The translations under genes and the position numbers were made by a program. From Pelagomonas calceolata (taxonomy: Eukaryota; Sar; Pelagophyceae; Pelagomonadales; Pelagomonadaceae), in the NCBI GenBank assembly GCA_918797485.1, contig CAKKNE010000007.1, positions 5,001 to 69,000 on the forward strand: a DNA stretch of 64,000 nucleotides, written 5' to 3'. Below the pieces are notes generated by a model that was not told the origin of the DNA, ran no database searches, and worked only from the letters and a program-made list of their open reading frames with translations. Positions 52,340 to 64,000 of this stretch are shown here, one piece after another (within the stretch, counting starts at the first letter, position 1; each line of letters opens with the position of its first letter).

Positions 52340-54598
52340 ATGACAGTTAGCTCAAAAGAGCGCGAAGCTAGAAAAGTCAAAGTTCTAGTAGATCGTGATG
52401 TAGTGGATACAAGTTTTGAAAAATGGGCAAAGCCGGGACATTTCTCTCGAACTCTTGCTAAAGGCCCAAAAACAACAACTTGGATCTGGAATCTACATGC
52501 CGATGCACATGATTTTGACAGTCAAACAAATTCATTAGAAGACATTTCGCGCAAAATCTTTAGTGCACATTTTGGACAACTTGCAATAATTTTCTTCTGG
52601 GTTAGTGGTATGCATTTCCATGGTGCGTACTTCTCAAATTACTCAGCATGGTTAGCAAATCCTACTAGTGTAAAACCTAGTACTCAAGTTGTTTGGCCAG
52701 TAGTGGGTCAAGAAATTTTAAATGCTGACGTTGGAGGAAACTTCCAAGGTGTACAAGTAACTTCAGGATTCTTCCAAATTTGGAGAGCTGAAGGTATTAC
52801 AAGTGAAATCGAACTTTACTGGACAGCAATAGGCGGTTTAGTAATGTCTGGTTTAATGATCTTCGCTGGATGGTTCCATTACCATAAAGCGGCCCCTAAA
52901 TTAGAATGGTTCCAAAATGCAGAATCAATGATGAATCATCATTTATCTGTACTTTTAGGACTAGGTTCTTTATCATGGGCAGGTCATCAAATTCATATTG
53001 CATTACCAATCAATAAACTTTTAGATGCTGGTATTGCACCACAAGAAATTCCATTACCACATGAGTTTTTAATTAACCGTGAGTTAATGGCACAGCTATA
53101 CCCAAGTTTTGAAAAAGGATTAGCACCTTTCTTTGGTGGAGATTGGGGTCAGTACTCAGATTTCTTAACGTTTAAAGGCGGATTAAACCCAGTAACGGGT
53201 GGATTATGGTTAAGTGATATTGCGCACCATCATCTTGCTATTGCTGTATTATTTATTTTTGCTGGACACATGTACCGTACAAATTGGGGTATTGGTCACA
53301 GTATGAAAGAAATTTTAGAAGCCCATAAAGGACCGTTTACGGGTGAAGGGCACACAGGTCTATATGAAATCTTAACAACATCTTGGCATGCACAGTTAGC
53401 TATTAACTTAGCTATGTTAGGATCATTAACGATCATTATTGCTCATCACATGTATGCGATGCCTCCTTATCCATACTTAGCAACAGATTATGCGACACAA
53501 TTGTGTTGTTTCACACACCATATGTGGATTGGTGCATTCTGTATCGTTGGTGGCGCAGCACATGCTGGTATTTTCTTAGTTCGTGATTACAATCCAACTA
53601 ATAATTACAACAATTTATTAGATCGTGTATTACGTCATCGTGATGCAATTATCTCGCATTTAAACTGGGTATGTATCTTCTTAGGTATGCATGCTTTCGG
53701 TTTATACATTCATAACGATACAATGCGTGCGTTAGGTCGTCCACAAGATATGTTCTCTGATAAAGCAATTCAATTGCAACCAATCTTTGCGCAATGGATT
53801 CAAAATACACACACAGTAGCGCCAGGAAGCACAGCTCCAAATGCGTTAACGACTGTTAGTTACGCTTTTGGTGGGGATGTTGTTGCAATTGGAAATAAAA
53901 TTGCAATGATGCCAATCAAATTAGGAACTGCAGATTTTATGGTTCACCATATTCATGCTTTTACTATTCATGTAACAACGTTAATTTTATTAAAAGGAGT
54001 TTTATTCTCACGTAGCTCTAAGCTAATTCCGGATAAAGCAAATTTAGGTTTCCGATTCCCGTGTGATGGACCAGGACGTGGTGGTACATGTCAAGTTTCT
54101 GCTTGGGATAGCGTTTTCTTAGGCTTATTCTGGATGTACAATTGTATTTCAGTTGTTCTATTCCACTTCAGTTGGAAGATGCAATCTGACGTTTGGGGTA
54201 CAGTTGGTCCTGATGGTGCTGTTTCACATATTGTTGGTGGTAACTTCGCACAGGGCTCAATTACTATCAATGGATGGTTACGTGATTTCCTATGGTCACA
54301 AGCTTCACAAGTAATTCAATCATATGGTTCAGCATTATCAGCGTATGGTTTAATATTCTTAGGTGCACATTGGTTATGGGCATTTAGTTTAATGTTCCTA
54401 TTCAGTGGTCGTGGCTACTGGCAAGAATTGATTGAATCAATTCTATGGGCACACAATAAATTAAAGTTCGCACCAGCAATTCAACCGCGTGCATTAAGTA
54501 TTACACAAGGGCGTGCCGTTGGTATGACTCAATACTTATTAGGCGGTATTGGAACAACTTGGGCTTTCTTCCATGCTCGAATTATATCCGTTGGATAA
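52340..54598 (+). CDS. psaA: Photosystem I P700 apoprotein A1
   Basis: 752 residues, eleven membrane helices. [18 protein letters not shown] holds the two cysteines that bind half of the Fx 4Fe-4S cluster. Forms the reaction-centre heterodimer with PsaB. The 220-nt leader upstream probably holds the psaA-psaB promoter. Confidence 0.99.
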   Translation: MTVSSKEREARKVKVLVDRDVVDTSFEKWAKPGHFSRTLAKGPKTTTWIWNLHADAHDFDSQTNSLEDISRKIFSAHFGQLAIIFFWVSGMHFHGAYFSNYSAWLANPTSVKPSTQVVWPVVGQEILNADVGGNFQGVQVTSGFFQIWRAEGITSEIELYWTAIGGLVMSGLMIFAGWFHYHKAAPKLEWFQNAESMMNHHLSVLLGLGSLSWAGHQIHIALPINKLLDAGIAPQEIPLPHEFLINRELMAQLYPSFEKGLAPFFGGDWGQYSDFLTFKGGLNPVTGGLWLSDIAHHHLAIAVLFIFAGHMYRTNWGIGHSMKEILEAHKGPFTGEGHTGLYEILTTSWHAQLAINLAMLGSLTIIIAHHMYAMPPYPYLATDYATQLCCFTHHMWIGAFCIVGGAAHAGIFLVRDYNPTNNYNNLLDRVLRHRDAIISHLNWVCIFLGMHAFGLYIHNDTMRALGRPQDMFSDKAIQLQPIFAQWIQNTHTVAPGSTAPNALTTVSYAFGGDVVAIGNKIAMMPIKLGTADFMVHHIHAFTIHVTTLILLKGVLFSRSSKLIPDKANLGFRFPCDGPGRGGTCQVSAWDSVFLGLFWMYNCISVVLFHFSWKMQSDVWGTVGPDGAVSHIVGGNFAQGSITINGWLRDFLWSQASQVIQSYGSALSAYGLIFLGAHWLWAFSLMFLFSGRGYWQELIESILWAHNKLKFAPAIQPRALSITQGRAVGMTQYLLGGIGTTWAFFHARIISVG

Positions 54599-54622
54599 TA
54601 AAAGATTAACGAGGTAAAAAAT

Positions 54623-56827
54623 ATGGCAACTAAATTTCCCAAGTTTAGTCAGTCGCTGGCTCAAGATCCAGCAACACGACGAATTTGGTATGGTATAGCA
54701 ACTGCTCATGACCTTGAAGCGCACGATAGTATGACAGAGGAAACTCTATATCAAAAAATCTTTGCGTCACATTTTGGTCATTTAGCAATTATTTTCTTAT
54801 GGACATCAGGGAACTTATTCCACGTAGCGTGGCAAGGTAATTTTGAACAATGGATTCAAAATCCCTTAAAAGTTAAACCGATTGCCCATGCGATTTGGGA
54901 TCCGCATTTTGGTGAACCAGCATTAAAAGCTTTCACAAAAGGTGGATTATCATATCCTGGAAACATCGCTTACTCAGGTGTGTACCACTGGTGGTACACA
55001 ATTGGTATGCGAACTAATCAACAATTGTATGTTGGTTCAATTTTCTTATTAGGTCTTGCTGCGTTATTATTGTACGCAGGTTGGTTACATTTACAACCAA
55101 AATTTAGACCAAGTTTATCATGGTTTAAAAATAATGAATCACGATTAAATCATCATTTATCTGGTTTATTTGGTTTTAGCTCTGTTGCATGGACGGGTCA
55201 CCTAATCCATGTAGCAATTCCTGCTTCACGTGGTGTACGTGTTGGTTGGGATAACTTCTTAACGACATTACCACACCCAGAAGGATTAAAGCCGTTCTTT
55301 AGTGGAAATTGGGGCGCATATGCCGCAAATCCAGATACTAAGGATCAAATTTTCAATACTTCAGAAGGAGCTGGTACGGCTATTTTAACGTTCGTTGGTG
55401 GATTCCACCCACAAACACAAGCAATGTGGTTAACAGACATTGCTCATCATCATTTAGCTATTGGTGTAGTCTTTATTTTTGCTGGACATATGTACCGTAC
55501 AAACTTCGGTATTGGTCATAGCATGAAAGAGATTTTAGATGCGCATCGTCCACCGGGTGGAAGATTAGGTGCGGGTCACCGTGGATTATTTGAAACAATT
55601 ACAAATTCTTTACACATGCAATTAGGTCTTGCATTAGCTTCATTAGGTGTAGCAACTTCATTAGTTGCACAACATATGTATGCATTACCTGCTTATGCTT
55701 TTATAGCGAAAGATTTTGTTACACAAGCTGCATTATATACGCATCATCAATATATCGCTGGGTTCTTAATGCTTGGTGCTTTCGCTCATGGTGCTATTTT
55801 CTTTGTTCGTGACTATGATCCAGAATTAAACAAAGATAATGTTTTAGCACGTATGTTAGAACATAAAGAAGCAATCATCTCACATTTAAGTTGGGTTAGT
55901 TTATTCTTAGGTTTCCATACATTAGGGCTTTATATCCACAATGATACAGTTGTTGCTTTTGGTCAACCAGAAAAACAAATTTTAATTGAACCTGTGTTTG
56001 CTCAATGGATTCAAGCCGCATCAGGAAAAGCTCTTTACGGTTTTAATACATTATTATCTTCAGGTGATAGCCCAGCTACGGTGGCAAGTAGTCAAGTTTG
56101 GTTACCAGGCTGGACACAAGCGATTAATAGCGGAAAGAATTCATTATTCTTAACAATCGGTCCTGGTGATTTCCTTGTACACCATGCGATCGCTTTAGCT
56201 TTACACACGACAACTTTAATTTTAGTTAAAGGTGCATTAGATGCCCGTGGATCAAAGTTAATGCCAGATAAAAAAGATTTTGGTTACAGTTTCCCGTGTG
56301 ACGGACCTGGTCGTGGTGGTACATGTGATATCTCTGCGTGGGATGCATTCTATTTAGCAACTTTCTGGATGTTAAATACTATTGGATGGGTTACATTCTA
56401 CTGGCATTGGAAGCATATTACTTTATGGCAAGGAAACGCTGCCCAGTTCAATGAGTCATCAAATTACATCATGGGTTGGTTACGTGATTACTTATGGTTA
56501 AATTCATCACCATTAATTAATGGTTATAACCCGATGGGTATGAATAATTTAGCTGTTTGGGCATGGATATTCTTATTTGCACATTTAGTATGGGCAACAG
56601 GCTTCATGTTCTTAATCTCTTGGCGTGGATACTGGCAAGAGCTAATTGAAACTCTTGTTTGGGCTCACGAGCGTACTCCATTAGCGAACTTAGTACGTTG
56701 GCGCGATAAACCAGTTGCTTTATCGATTGTACAAGCACGATTAGTCGGACTTGTTCATTTTGGTGTGGGTTACATTTTCACATATGCTGCATTTGTAATC
56801 GCTTCAACTGCTGGTAAATTTGGTTAA
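54623..56827 (+). CDS. psaB: Photosystem I P700 apoprotein A2
   Basis: 734 residues. [18 protein letters not shown] supplies the other two Fx cysteines. Starts 24 nt after psaA, preceded by ACGAGG; dicistronic with it. Confidence 0.99.
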   Translation: MATKFPKFSQSLAQDPATRRIWYGIATAHDLEAHDSMTEETLYQKIFASHFGHLAIIFLWTSGNLFHVAWQGNFEQWIQNPLKVKPIAHAIWDPHFGEPALKAFTKGGLSYPGNIAYSGVYHWWYTIGMRTNQQLYVGSIFLLGLAALLLYAGWLHLQPKFRPSLSWFKNNESRLNHHLSGLFGFSSVAWTGHLIHVAIPASRGVRVGWDNFLTTLPHPEGLKPFFSGNWGAYAANPDTKDQIFNTSEGAGTAILTFVGGFHPQTQAMWLTDIAHHHLAIGVVFIFAGHMYRTNFGIGHSMKEILDAHRPPGGRLGAGHRGLFETITNSLHMQLGLALASLGVATSLVAQHMYALPAYAFIAKDFVTQAALYTHHQYIAGFLMLGAFAHGAIFFVRDYDPELNKDNVLARMLEHKEAIISHLSWVSLFLGFHTLGLYIHNDTVVAFGQPEKQILIEPVFAQWIQAASGKALYGFNTLLSSGDSPATVASSQVWLPGWTQAINSGKNSLFLTIGPGDFLVHHAIALALHTTTLILVKGALDARGSKLMPDKKDFGYSFPCDGPGRGGTCDISAWDAFYLATFWMLNTIGWVTFYWHWKHITLWQGNAAQFNESSNYIMGWLRDYLWLNSSPLINGYNPMGMNNLAVWAWIFLFAHLVWATGFMFLISWRGYWQELIETLVWAHERTPLANLVRWRDKPVALSIVQARLVGLVHFGVGYIFTYAAFVIASTAGKFG

Positions 56828-56889
56828 AATCTAAATCGACTACAAAATTAAGATTACAGATTAAAATCGGATTGTATAGTTCGAAGAGT

Positions 56890-56924
56890 ATCATCATAAA
56901 GTTCCTCAGGAACTTTATGATGAT
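56890..56924 (+). terminator. Terminator of psaA-psaB
   Basis: A 17-bp perfect stem (ATCATCATAAAGTTCCT and complement, 1-nt centre) 62 nt after the psaB stop. It is one of the strongest hairpins in the window. Confidence 0.85.
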
Positions 56925-57095
56925 ATTAATATTAGAAATTTTAAAAAAGAATAAAGATATTTATTTTTAACGAAACGAATTTTTCTTATTTTATAAATTT
57001 AAATCAAAGAATTGATTTTGAAATCTTGCATATTGAAAAAAGAAAACAGCTAATATACAATATGACGGTGTAATACTATATAAATATAACTATCA

Positions 57096-57398
57096 ATGGC
57101 GAAAAAAAGTATGGTCGAACGTGAAAAAAAACGTCAACGACTTATATTAAAGTATCGTGAAAAGCGTCGAAATTTATTAAATGCAATCAAAACAAGCGAC
57201 TCTTTCTCAGAAACATTACAATTACAAAAAAAATTACAAAAACTTCCATTAAACAGTGCACCAAATCGATTACGAAACCGATGCTGGAAAACTGGGCGAC
57301 CACGAGCAGTTTATCGTGACTTTGGTTTATCAAGACATGTTTTACGTGAAATGGCACATGATGGCCTTTTACCTGGCGTGATTAAATCAAGTTGGTAA
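57096..57398 (+). CDS. rps14: 30S ribosomal protein S14
   Basis: 100 residues. [16 protein letters not shown], the [29 protein letters not shown] motif and the SSW end are typical. This is the long, zinc-free form. It lies between psaB and the convergent petG. Confidence 0.98.
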   Translation: MAKKSMVEREKKRQRLILKYREKRRNLLNAIKTSDSFSETLQLQKKLQKLPLNSAPNRLRNRCWKTGRPRAVYRDFGLSRHVLREMAHDGLLPGVIKSSW

Positions 57399-57433
57399 CA
57401 AAGAGAGAATAAAAACACTCTCTTTGCACATTT

Positions 57434-57553
57434 TTAAATTAAAGATTGAGTATCTTGACCACGACGATATTGTAAATATGCTGCAACAAATAAACCAGCA
57501 AGACTTACAGCCATCATACCCATAACGATACCAAATAAAAGTGGTTCAACCAT
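57434..57553 (-). CDS. petG: Cytochrome b6f complex subunit PetG
   Basis: 39 residues: [20 protein letters not shown], then a segment with [10 protein letters not shown]. The MVEPLL start and QYRRG end are family hallmarks. Required for b6f stability. About two residues longer than most PetG. Confidence 0.97.
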   Translation of the reverse strand: MVEPLLFGIVMGMMAVSLAGLFVAAYLQYRRGQDTQSLI

Positions 57554-57700
57554 AATATATATTAAGATTAATCGTAGCTATAAAATTAATTATAATCTCA
57601 AAAACCCGCGACATCAATAATTAATTGGTCTCGTGATCATTTAAAGTTTCTAGAAAAACGTATAAAAAATAATTATTATACATATAAGTTATGGGGTGGG

Positions 57701-57728
57701 TTGCGAAAATCTTTTCCAATGTTATAAT
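57701..57728 (+). promoter_or_regulatory. Putative rbcL promoter
   Basis: TTGCGA (57701-57706) and TATAAT (57723-57728) with a 16-nt spacer form a good sigma70-type promoter, about 115 nt before the rbcL ATG. The 57554-57848 gap otherwise holds no gene. Confidence 0.65.
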
Positions 57729-57835
57729 AAATTTAAGGTTATAGAAATAACAAGTTTATATACTTTTGTTATTTTAATAATTGTTAAAGCTTCTTTTAGA
57801 ATTTAGAAAGAAAATAATATTGCCGTAAACCTTAT

Positions 57836-57842
57836 AGGAGGA
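57836..57842 (+). promoter_or_regulatory. Ribosome-binding site of rbcL
   Basis: AGGAGGA, 6 nt before the rbcL ATG: one of the strongest such sites in the window, in keeping with very high expression. Confidence 0.85.
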
Positions 57843-57848
57843 ATATAA

Positions 57849-59312
<1,464 letters not shown>

Positions 59313-59315
<3 letters not shown>

Positions 59316-59374
59316 TATAAACCAATTCAACTGTTATAAGGCACCAATAGGTGCCTTATAATATAAACCAATTA
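59313..59374 (+). repeat. Direct repeat flanking the rbcL-rbcS hairpin
   Basis: ATAATATAAACCAATT occurs at 59313-59328 just after rbcL and again at 59359-59374 before rbcS. Between them is the hairpin stem TATAAGGCACC / GGTGCCTTATA (59335-59360). A small tandem duplication or a processing element of the dicistronic message. Confidence 0.8.
59335..59360 (+). other. Intercistronic hairpin between rbcL and rbcS
   Basis: 11-bp perfect stem with a short AATA loop 19 nt after the rbcL stop. Since rbcS follows in the same direction, it probably stabilises the rbcL 3' end or sets the rbcL:rbcS ratio rather than ending transcription fully. Confidence 0.75.
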
Positions 59375-59401
59375 AAATTTAATATTAAGGAGTATTGAAA
59401 A

Positions 59402-59821
59402 GTGAGAATTACACAAGGAGCTTTTTCGTTTTTACCAGATTTAACTGATGAGCAAATCACTAAGCAAGTAGAGTACGCTATGTCTAAGGGTTGGGCTATC
59501 AACATCGAATGGACTGATGATCCACACCCTCGTAACACATACTGGGACATGTGGGGTTTACCTTTATTTGATTGTAAAGATTCTAGTGCAGTAATGTACG
59601 AATTAAACGAGTGTCGTAAATTAAACCCAGAAGGTTACATCAAGGTTCAAGCTTTTGACGCTACTATTGGTACTGAGAGTTGTGTTTTATCTTTCATCGT
59701 TAACCGTCCAGCTAGCGAGCCAGGTTTCTTCTTAGCACGTACTGAAGGTCCAGGTCGTATCCAACGCTACGCTATCAGTTCTTACTCAGTAAACGCTAAG
59801 CCATCAGGTTGTCGTTACTAA
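59402..59821 (+). CDS. rbcS: Rubisco small subunit (red type), GTG start
   Basis: 139 residues. Starts at GTG with AAGGAG 9 nt upstream; MRITQGAFSFLPDLTDEQI is the standard red-type N-terminus. The C-terminal extension (about residues 110-139, EGPGRIQRYAISSYSVN) forms the extra beta hairpin seen only in red-type Rubisco. Like rbcL it favours C-ending codons. Confidence 0.97.
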   Translation: MRITQGAFSFLPDLTDEQITKQVEYAMSKGWAINIEWTDDPHPRNTYWDMWGLPLFDCKDSSAVMYELNECRKLNPEGYIKVQAFDATIGTESCVLSFIVNRPASEPGFFLARTEGPGRIQRYAISSYSVNAKPSGCRY

Positions 59822-59852
59822 TAAAACAATATATTAGAAATAATATATAAAT

Positions 59853-59877
59853 AAGCACCGAATTTATTTCGGTGCTT
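59853..59877 (+). terminator. Terminator after rbcS
   Basis: 10-bp stem AAGCACCGAA / TTCGGTGCTT with a TTTAT loop, about 30 nt after the rbcS stop. Confidence 0.75.
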
Positions 59878-59965
59878 TAAAAAAATTAATTCACGTAATA
59901 AAACGTGCTATTATATTTTTTCGAGAGTCCAAGCTATTTATTTATAATCTTAAAATCAACAAATA

Positions 59966-60841
59966 ATGACAACAACATTAGTAAATCTAAAAGATGAATA
60001 CAACAATACTGAAATTCAAAGTATTTTGGATATCTTAGATGCAGAACTTATTGGATTAAAACCCGTTAAAACTCGTATTCGTGAAATTTCAGCATTATTA
60101 TTAATTGATCGTTTACGTCAAAAATTAGGTCTAACTGGAAGTCATCCAGGATTACATATGTCATTTACAGGTAGTCCAGGTACTGGAAAAACAACTGTAG
60201 CATTAAAAATGGCTGACATTTTATACAAATTAGACTACAGTCGTAAGGGACATTTAATGACTGTTACTCGTGATGACTTAGTAGGTCAATATATTGGTCA
60301 CACAGCACCTAAAACAAAAGAGATTTTGAAAAAAGCCATGGGTGGAGTACTTTTCATCGATGAGGCGTACTATCTTTACAAGCCGGATAACGAGCGAGAT
60401 TATGGATCAGAAGCGATTGAAATTTTATTACAAGTAATGGAAAATCAACGTGACGACCTTGTTATTATTTTTGCTGGTTACAAAGATCGTATGGATAAAT
60501 TCTACGAGTCGAACCCTGGTTTAGCATCACGTATCACAAACCACGTACATTTCCCAGATTATGAACCAGATGAGTTACGTCAAATTGGTGTGAACATGAT
60601 TGAAGAACAACAATATATGTTAACACCTGAAGCTGAAGATGCTTTAATGGAATATATTAAAGTGCGAATGGAAAAGCCATTATTCGCAAATGCTCGAAGT
60701 GTAAGAAATGCTTTAGACCGTGCACGTATGCGTCAAGCTAATAGAATTTTTGAAACAAGTTCTGATCTTTTAACTAAGAGTGATTTAGTAACAATTCAAG
60801 CAGAAGACTTATTACAAAGTCGTGTATTCTTGACTGATTAA
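59966..60841 (+). CDS. cbbX: Red-type Rubisco activase CbbX
   Basis: 291 residues, an AAA+ ATPase that remodels inhibited red-type Rubisco by pulling on the RbcL C-terminus. Walker [10 protein letters not shown] at 69-77, pore loop YIGHT at 109-113, Walker B VLFIDEA at 128-134, and a sensor region FAGYKDRMD near 171. Its place after rbcL-rbcS is the ancestral arrangement. Confidence 0.98.
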   Translation: MTTTLVNLKDEYNNTEIQSILDILDAELIGLKPVKTRIREISALLLIDRLRQKLGLTGSHPGLHMSFTGSPGTGKTTVALKMADILYKLDYSRKGHLMTVTRDDLVGQYIGHTAPKTKEILKKAMGGVLFIDEAYYLYKPDNERDYGSEAIEILLQVMENQRDDLVIIFAGYKDRMDKFYESNPGLASRITNHVHFPDYEPDELRQIGVNMIEEQQYMLTPEAEDALMEYIKVRMEKPLFANARSVRNALDRARMRQANRIFETSSDLLTKSDLVTIQAEDLLQSRVFLTD

Positions 60842-60849
60842 TTAAAAAA

Positions 60850-60877
60850 GCACCAGCTGTATAATTTTAGTTGGTGC
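60850..60877 (+). terminator. Hairpin after cbbX
   Basis: 9-bp stem GCACCAGCT / AGTTGGTGC with one G-U pair, followed by an A-rich and T-rich tail, 9 nt after the cbbX stop. Confidence 0.6.
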
Positions 60878-60900
60878 AAAAAATATTAAAACTATTTTAA

Positions 60901-61866
60901 ATGTCCTTATTAATTATTGGTGCAACAGGCACCTTAGGTAGGCAAATAGTTCGTCAAGCAGTAAATGACGGCTATAAGGTACGCTGTCTAGTGCGTAATA
61001 TCCGAAAAGCTAATTTTTTAAGAGAATGGGGTGCAGAATTAGTTTATGGAGATTTAAGTTCTCCAGAAACATTACCCGATGCGTTTAAGGGGATAACCGC
61101 TGTTGTTGATGCGTCAACTGGTAGACCGACAGATGAGTTAAATGTAAAGGATATTGATTGGGATGGTAAGATTGCGTTATTACAAGCAGCAAAAGTTGCA
61201 AATGTAAAACGATTCATATTTTTTTCAATACTAAATGCAGATAAATATTCATATATCCCATTAATGCGATTGAAATCAAAATTTGAATATATTTTACAAA
61301 ATTCTGGTGTCCCTTATACCATTTTTAAATTATCGGGGTTTTATCAAGGTTTAATCGGGCAATATGCTTTACCTATTCTAGAACAACAACCAATTTATGT
61401 AACAAAAGAAAGTATGCCAGTTTCGTATATGGATACTAGTGATGTTGCAAAATTCTGTATAAAAGCTCTCGAACTATCAAATACTAAAAATTCAACATTT
61501 GCCCTAGGTTCTCCAACTGCATTTTTATCAACTGAAATTATTAAAAAATGTGAAGAATTATCAGGACAAACCGCAAAGACAAATCAATTATCAATTATTG
61601 GCGTTAAGGTAACACGAAAACTTGCTAATTTTTTCGAATGGAGTTGGAATATTGCGGATCGTTTAGCATTTATTGAAGTCTTTTCAGGAAAAGAAGATTT
61701 CTCAGTAAATTATTCAATTTTACAAGAAAATTTTAAAATTGAAGCGACTGAACTTTTAACACTTGAAAGTTACTTAACTGAGTATTTCGATCAAATTTTG
61801 ACGAAATTGAAAGACTTAAATTATAATCAATCACAAACTGTTAAACGAAGAGATTTGACTTTTTAA
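60901..61866 (+). CDS. ycf39: Ycf39, atypical short-chain dehydrogenase family protein
   Basis: 321 residues. Rossmann glycine motif GATGTLG at 7-13 and the NmrA-like fold. In cyanobacteria Ycf39 binds high-light-inducible proteins and helps deliver chlorophyll during PSII assembly; plants have the related HCF244. The presence of psbI just downstream fits a PSII assembly role. Ends with a variable basic tail. Confidence 0.95.
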   Translation: MSLLIIGATGTLGRQIVRQAVNDGYKVRCLVRNIRKANFLREWGAELVYGDLSSPETLPDAFKGITAVVDASTGRPTDELNVKDIDWDGKIALLQAAKVANVKRFIFFSILNADKYSYIPLMRLKSKFEYILQNSGVPYTIFKLSGFYQGLIGQYALPILEQQPIYVTKESMPVSYMDTSDVAKFCIKALELSNTKNSTFALGSPTAFLSTEIIKKCEELSGQTAKTNQLSIIGVKVTRKLANFFEWSWNIADRLAFIEVFSGKEDFSVNYSILQENFKIEATELLTLESYLTEYFDQILTKLKDLNYNQSQTVKRRDLTF

Positions 61867-61956
61867 TTACGACTTTGCATAGAATAAAAATGTCTTTTTA
61901 AGTTACAATGTGTATAGAAAATAAATTTATTCTAGCTATTAAATAATAAACAAACC

Positions 61957-62073
61957 ATGGTTCTTTTAAAAATTGTAGTGTACACGTGTGTTATCTTCTT
62001 TGTGTCTTTATTTACTTTTGGTTTATTATCTAATGACCCATCACGTAACCCAAATCGTCGCGATTTATCATAA
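61957..62073 (+). CDS. psbI: Photosystem II subunit PsbI
   Basis: 38 residues: [20 protein letters not shown], then a segment with [15 protein letters not shown]. The [10 protein letters not shown] motif is diagnostic. Single-span subunit beside D1, the first small subunit to join in PSII assembly. Confidence 0.98.
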   Translation: MVLLKIVVYTCVIFFVSLFTFGLLSNDPSRNPNRRDLS

Positions 62074-62077
62074 AACA

Positions 62078-62108
62078 AAAAAGAGCATATATTTTTTATG
62101 CTCTTTTT
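62078..62108 (+). terminator. Terminator after psbI
   Basis: 12-bp stem AAAAAGAGCATA / TATGCTCTTTTT with a 7-nt loop, 5 nt after the psbI stop. Confidence 0.85.
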
Positions 62109-62161
62109 ATGAAAAAATGTAGACGTTTAAATAAAATTACGGTATCATTAAAGAAGTATAG

Positions 62162-62233
62162 GGGTGATTAACTCAGCGGTAGAGTGCCTGCCTTACAAGC
62201 AGGAGGTCACTGGTTCAAATCCAGTATTACCCA
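62162..62233 (+). tRNA. trnV(UAC): tRNA-Val (UAC)
   Basis: 72 nt, acceptor GGGTGAT / ATTACCC, anticodon arm CTGCCTTACAAGCAG with UAC. No intron. Confidence 0.96.
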
Positions 62234-62283
62234 TAGGAATGTAAATCTAAATTTATAAAAATATATAATAGAATTTAAATATG

Positions 62284-62327
62284 ACTAAAATCACGAAGCA
62301 TTGTTATTAATGCTTCGTGATTTTAGT
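62284..62327 (+). terminator. Strong hairpin between trnV and trnR
   Basis: A 19-bp perfect stem (ACTAAAATCACGAAGCATT and complement) with a 6-nt loop: the longest perfect stem in the window. It probably terminates the trnV transcript. Confidence 0.75.
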
Positions 62328-62389
62328 AAACTAAAACTTGTTTGTATTTTAAAACCTTAGTAAGATGCTTATATAAATCTTAAACTTTC

Positions 62390-62462
62390 GGGCTTATCGT
62401 CTAATGGATTAGGACAGAAACCTTCTAAGTTTCTAATGTAGGTTCGAATCCTACTAAGCCCA
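62390..62462 (+). tRNA. trnR(UCU): tRNA-Arg (UCU)
   Basis: 73 nt, acceptor GGGCTTA / TAAGCCC, anticodon loop CTTCTAA with UCU. Its discriminator base is immediately next to the chlI stop codon of the opposite strand. Confidence 0.96.
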
Positions 62463-63518
62463 TTAAATTTCAAAAATTTCATTAAAGATTTTACGTACTT
62501 TCGCACCAGAATCAATTGATTCTAAAGGATCCTTTCTTAAACGGTGACGTAGACATAAAACGATAATATTACTAATATCATCAACTGTTACAACTGTTCG
62601 ACCATCTAAAGCAGCATAGGCTTTTGCAGCTCTGTTCACTACAATATCCCCACGTAGACCATCAACATCTAGTTCACTACAAATTTGTGAAATTTTTAAA
62701 CGGAAATCATAATCCATTTCAACTGATGGTAATAAATCTTGTGCACTAACTAATTGTGTACGTAAAGCATTCTGCTCTTCTTGATATTTATCAACCCAAA
62801 TTTGTGGTTCTTGATCAAATGCTGTTCTTTCTTCTACAATACGAACACGTAAATCAGGGTTTTTAACTGTTCGAATTTCAGCATGCATTCCAAATCGGTC
62901 TAAAAGTTGCGGACGTAACTCACCCTCTTCGGGGTTTCCTGAACCAACTAAAACAAACCTTGCTGGATGACGAACAGAAATACCTTCACGTTCAACTGTA
63001 TTCCATCCAGAAGCAGCCGAATCTAATAAGATATCAACTAAATGATCATCTAAAAGATTAACCTCATCAACGTATAAAATTCCTCTATTAGCTTTTGCCA
63101 ATAAGCCAGGCTCAAAAGCTTTTACACCTTCTGTTAACGCCTTTTCGATGTCAATCGTACCACATACACGATCTTCAGTTGCTCCTAATGGTAAATCAAC
63201 CATTGGAATTTTAATTAGTTCAGTTTCTATAGTCCCGTTATTTTGAAATTGTGTTAGAATTTCTGAACTCATTAATTCAGGATTAGTGGGGTGTGAATTA
63301 AAAGCATCGTCACGTACGATCGCGATTTCTGGTAATAAATCCGCGATAGCACGAATTGTTGTTGATTTACCAGTACCACGATCACCCATGATAATAACTC
63401 CACCAATTTTTGGATCAATTACATTTAGCTCCAGGGCTAGTTTCATTTCTTCTTGACCAACAATTGCTGTAAAAGGAAAAATTGGTAAAGAAGTCTTTTC
63501 TACATTTTGCGTCGCCAT
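62463..63518 (-). CDS. chlI: Magnesium chelatase ATPase subunit I
   Basis: 351 residues. AAA+ motor that with ChlD and ChlH inserts Mg2+ into protoporphyrin IX, the first committed step to chlorophyll. Walker [10 protein letters not shown] at 45-53, Walker B YVDEVN at 149-154, and the [19 protein letters not shown] sensor region near 192. Zero bases separate it from trnR; both transcripts converge. Confidence 0.99.
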   Translation of the reverse strand: MATQNVEKTSLPIFPFTAIVGQEEMKLALELNVIDPKIGGVIIMGDRGTGKSTTIRAIADLLPEIAIVRDDAFNSHPTNPELMSSEILTQFQNNGTIETELIKIPMVDLPLGATEDRVCGTIDIEKALTEGVKAFEPGLLAKANRGILYVDEVNLLDDHLVDILLDSAASGWNTVEREGISVRHPARFVLVGSGNPEEGELRPQLLDRFGMHAEIRTVKNPDLRVRIVEERTAFDQEPQIWVDKYQEEQNALRTQLVSAQDLLPSVEMDYDFRLKISQICSELDVDGLRGDIVVNRAAKAYAALDGRTVVTVDDISNIIVLCLRHRLRKDPLESIDSGAKVRKIFNEIFEI

Positions 63519-63544
63519 TTTTGTTCGTGTAAATATTTATTTAA

Positions 63545-63637
63545 TTATTGATAAAGTGTTGCAGCCAATCTTATTGCTAAAATTGATGTTACTAAAGCAG
63601 AAAATAAAGCCAAGAAAACCTGGTTATCTGTTAACAT
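63545..63637 (-). CDS. psaM: Photosystem I subunit XII (PsaM)
   Basis: 30 residues: MLTDNQVFLALFSALVTSIL, then AIRLAATLYQ. The TDNQVF start and single span match PsaM. Present in cyanobacteria and many algae, lost in flowering plants. Upstream of chlI on the same strand. Confidence 0.95.
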   Translation of the reverse strand: MLTDNQVFLALFSALVTSILAIRLAATLYQ

Positions 63638-63755
63638 AGTGAAACTTATAAAATTTAATTTATTTTCCTGTATAATATAAATTGTACTATATATCTAACA
63701 GAATTTACTATTTATATAATATGAAGTAAGAAAAAATATAATATATAATAAAGAA

Positions 63756-63829
63756 GGTGAATGACGGGATTTGAACCCGCGAATGCTGGAACCACAACCC
63801 AGTGCCGTAACCACTTGGCGACATCCACC
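63756..63829 (-). tRNA. trnH(GUG): tRNA-His (GUG)
   Basis: Anticodon loop TTGTGGT with GUG. The acceptor has eight pairs including the extra G-1 to C73 pair specific to histidine tRNA (GGTGGATG / CATTCACC, with one G-U pair). Confidence 0.96.
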
Positions 63830-63892
63830 TTTAGTTAGATTATACCCTAAATATATGTAGTTTGGAAGTAGTACACACTAAAAAATTAAGTT

Positions 63893-64000
63893 ATGAAGAC
63901 AAATTTTACAATTAAAGTTTTTATAAATGGTAAAAAGTATGAATTAAAACTAAAAAAACACATAACTCTTCAACATGTTATCAAATTGTTGTATGGAAAA
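63893..64000 (+). CDS. thiS: ThiS-like sulfur carrier, 5' part only (cut by window end)
   Basis: 36 residues are visible before the window ends: MKTNFTIKVFINGKKYELKL, then a segment reading TLQHVIKLL. The pattern of a short strand, INGK turn and TLxxxIxLL helix fits ThiS (Ycf40), the sulfur carrier for the thiamine thiazole ring. The C-terminal GG cannot be checked, so the call is tentative. In related plastids thiG often accompanies it. Confidence 0.55.
   Translation, partial: MKTNFTIKVFINGKKYELKLKKHITLQHVIKLLYGK

Overview
This 64-kb AT-rich window is part of a plastid (chloroplast) genome of the red-algal lineage. Evidence: red-type form ID rbcL with a plastid rbcS and cbbX, ycf4, ycf33, ycf35, ycf37, ycf39 and ycf45, chlI, sufB, groEL, dnaK, ilvB, psbV and psbX, a full rpoB-rpoC1-rpoC2 set and a very large ribosomal-protein cluster. 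I see no introns, insertion sequences, CRISPR arrays or viral remains. rpl36 is the standard zinc-ribbon (p-type) form, not the replaced c-type reported for haptophytes and cryptophytes, so a photosynthetic stramenopile (ochrophyte) is the best guess; I cannot name the class.

Layout. 1-1300: 3' part of 23S rRNA and 5S rRNA, presumably the end of an rRNA inverted repeat. 1300-2307: a gene-poor stretch with trnG(UCC), a 48-nt relic of rpl16, a 52-nt copy of the ycf4 3' end and about 600 nt I cannot assign. 2308-7066: ycf4, petL, psaL, the SRP RNA gene (ffs), psbK, rpl20, rpl35, psb30, ycf37, ycf35 and many tRNAs. 7290-21230: a hairpin-bearing leader, then rpoB-rpoC1-rpoC2-rps2-atpI-H-G-F-D-A. 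21373-30283: rps16, groEL and dnaK (divergent), psaD, sufB, and psbD-psbC on the minus strand. 30511-30828: trnF and psaJ. 31014-44461: a continuous one-strand ribosomal cluster from rpl3 to rps10 including secY, rpoA and tufA, but without rpl4, rpl29 and rpl18 at their usual positions. 44599-50977: psbB-psbT-psbN-psbH, a Ycf19/YggT-like gene, psbX, psbV, ycf33, ilvB and the psbE-F-L-J operon. 51121-57553: ycf45, psaA-psaB, rps14, petG. 57849-64000: rbcL-rbcS-cbbX-ycf39-psbI, tRNAs, chlI, psaM, trnH and the start of a thiS-like gene cut by the window end.

How they work together. The window supplies much of the organelle's gene expression machinery (RNA polymerase, ribosomal proteins, EF-Tu, tRNAs, chaperones, SecY and SRP RNA), most of photosystem I and II (no psbA here), all ATP synthase subunits except beta and epsilon, and Rubisco with its activase. 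It also carries single genes for Fe-S cluster assembly, chlorophyll synthesis, branched-chain amino acids and probably thiamine. Perfect hairpins mark many convergent gene ends.

The most unusual points are: dnaK has no ATG, GTG or TTG start and seems to begin at ATA; gene relics lie next to the rRNA operon; a strong stem-loop lies upstream of rpoB; and three ribosomal genes are missing from an otherwise conserved cluster.
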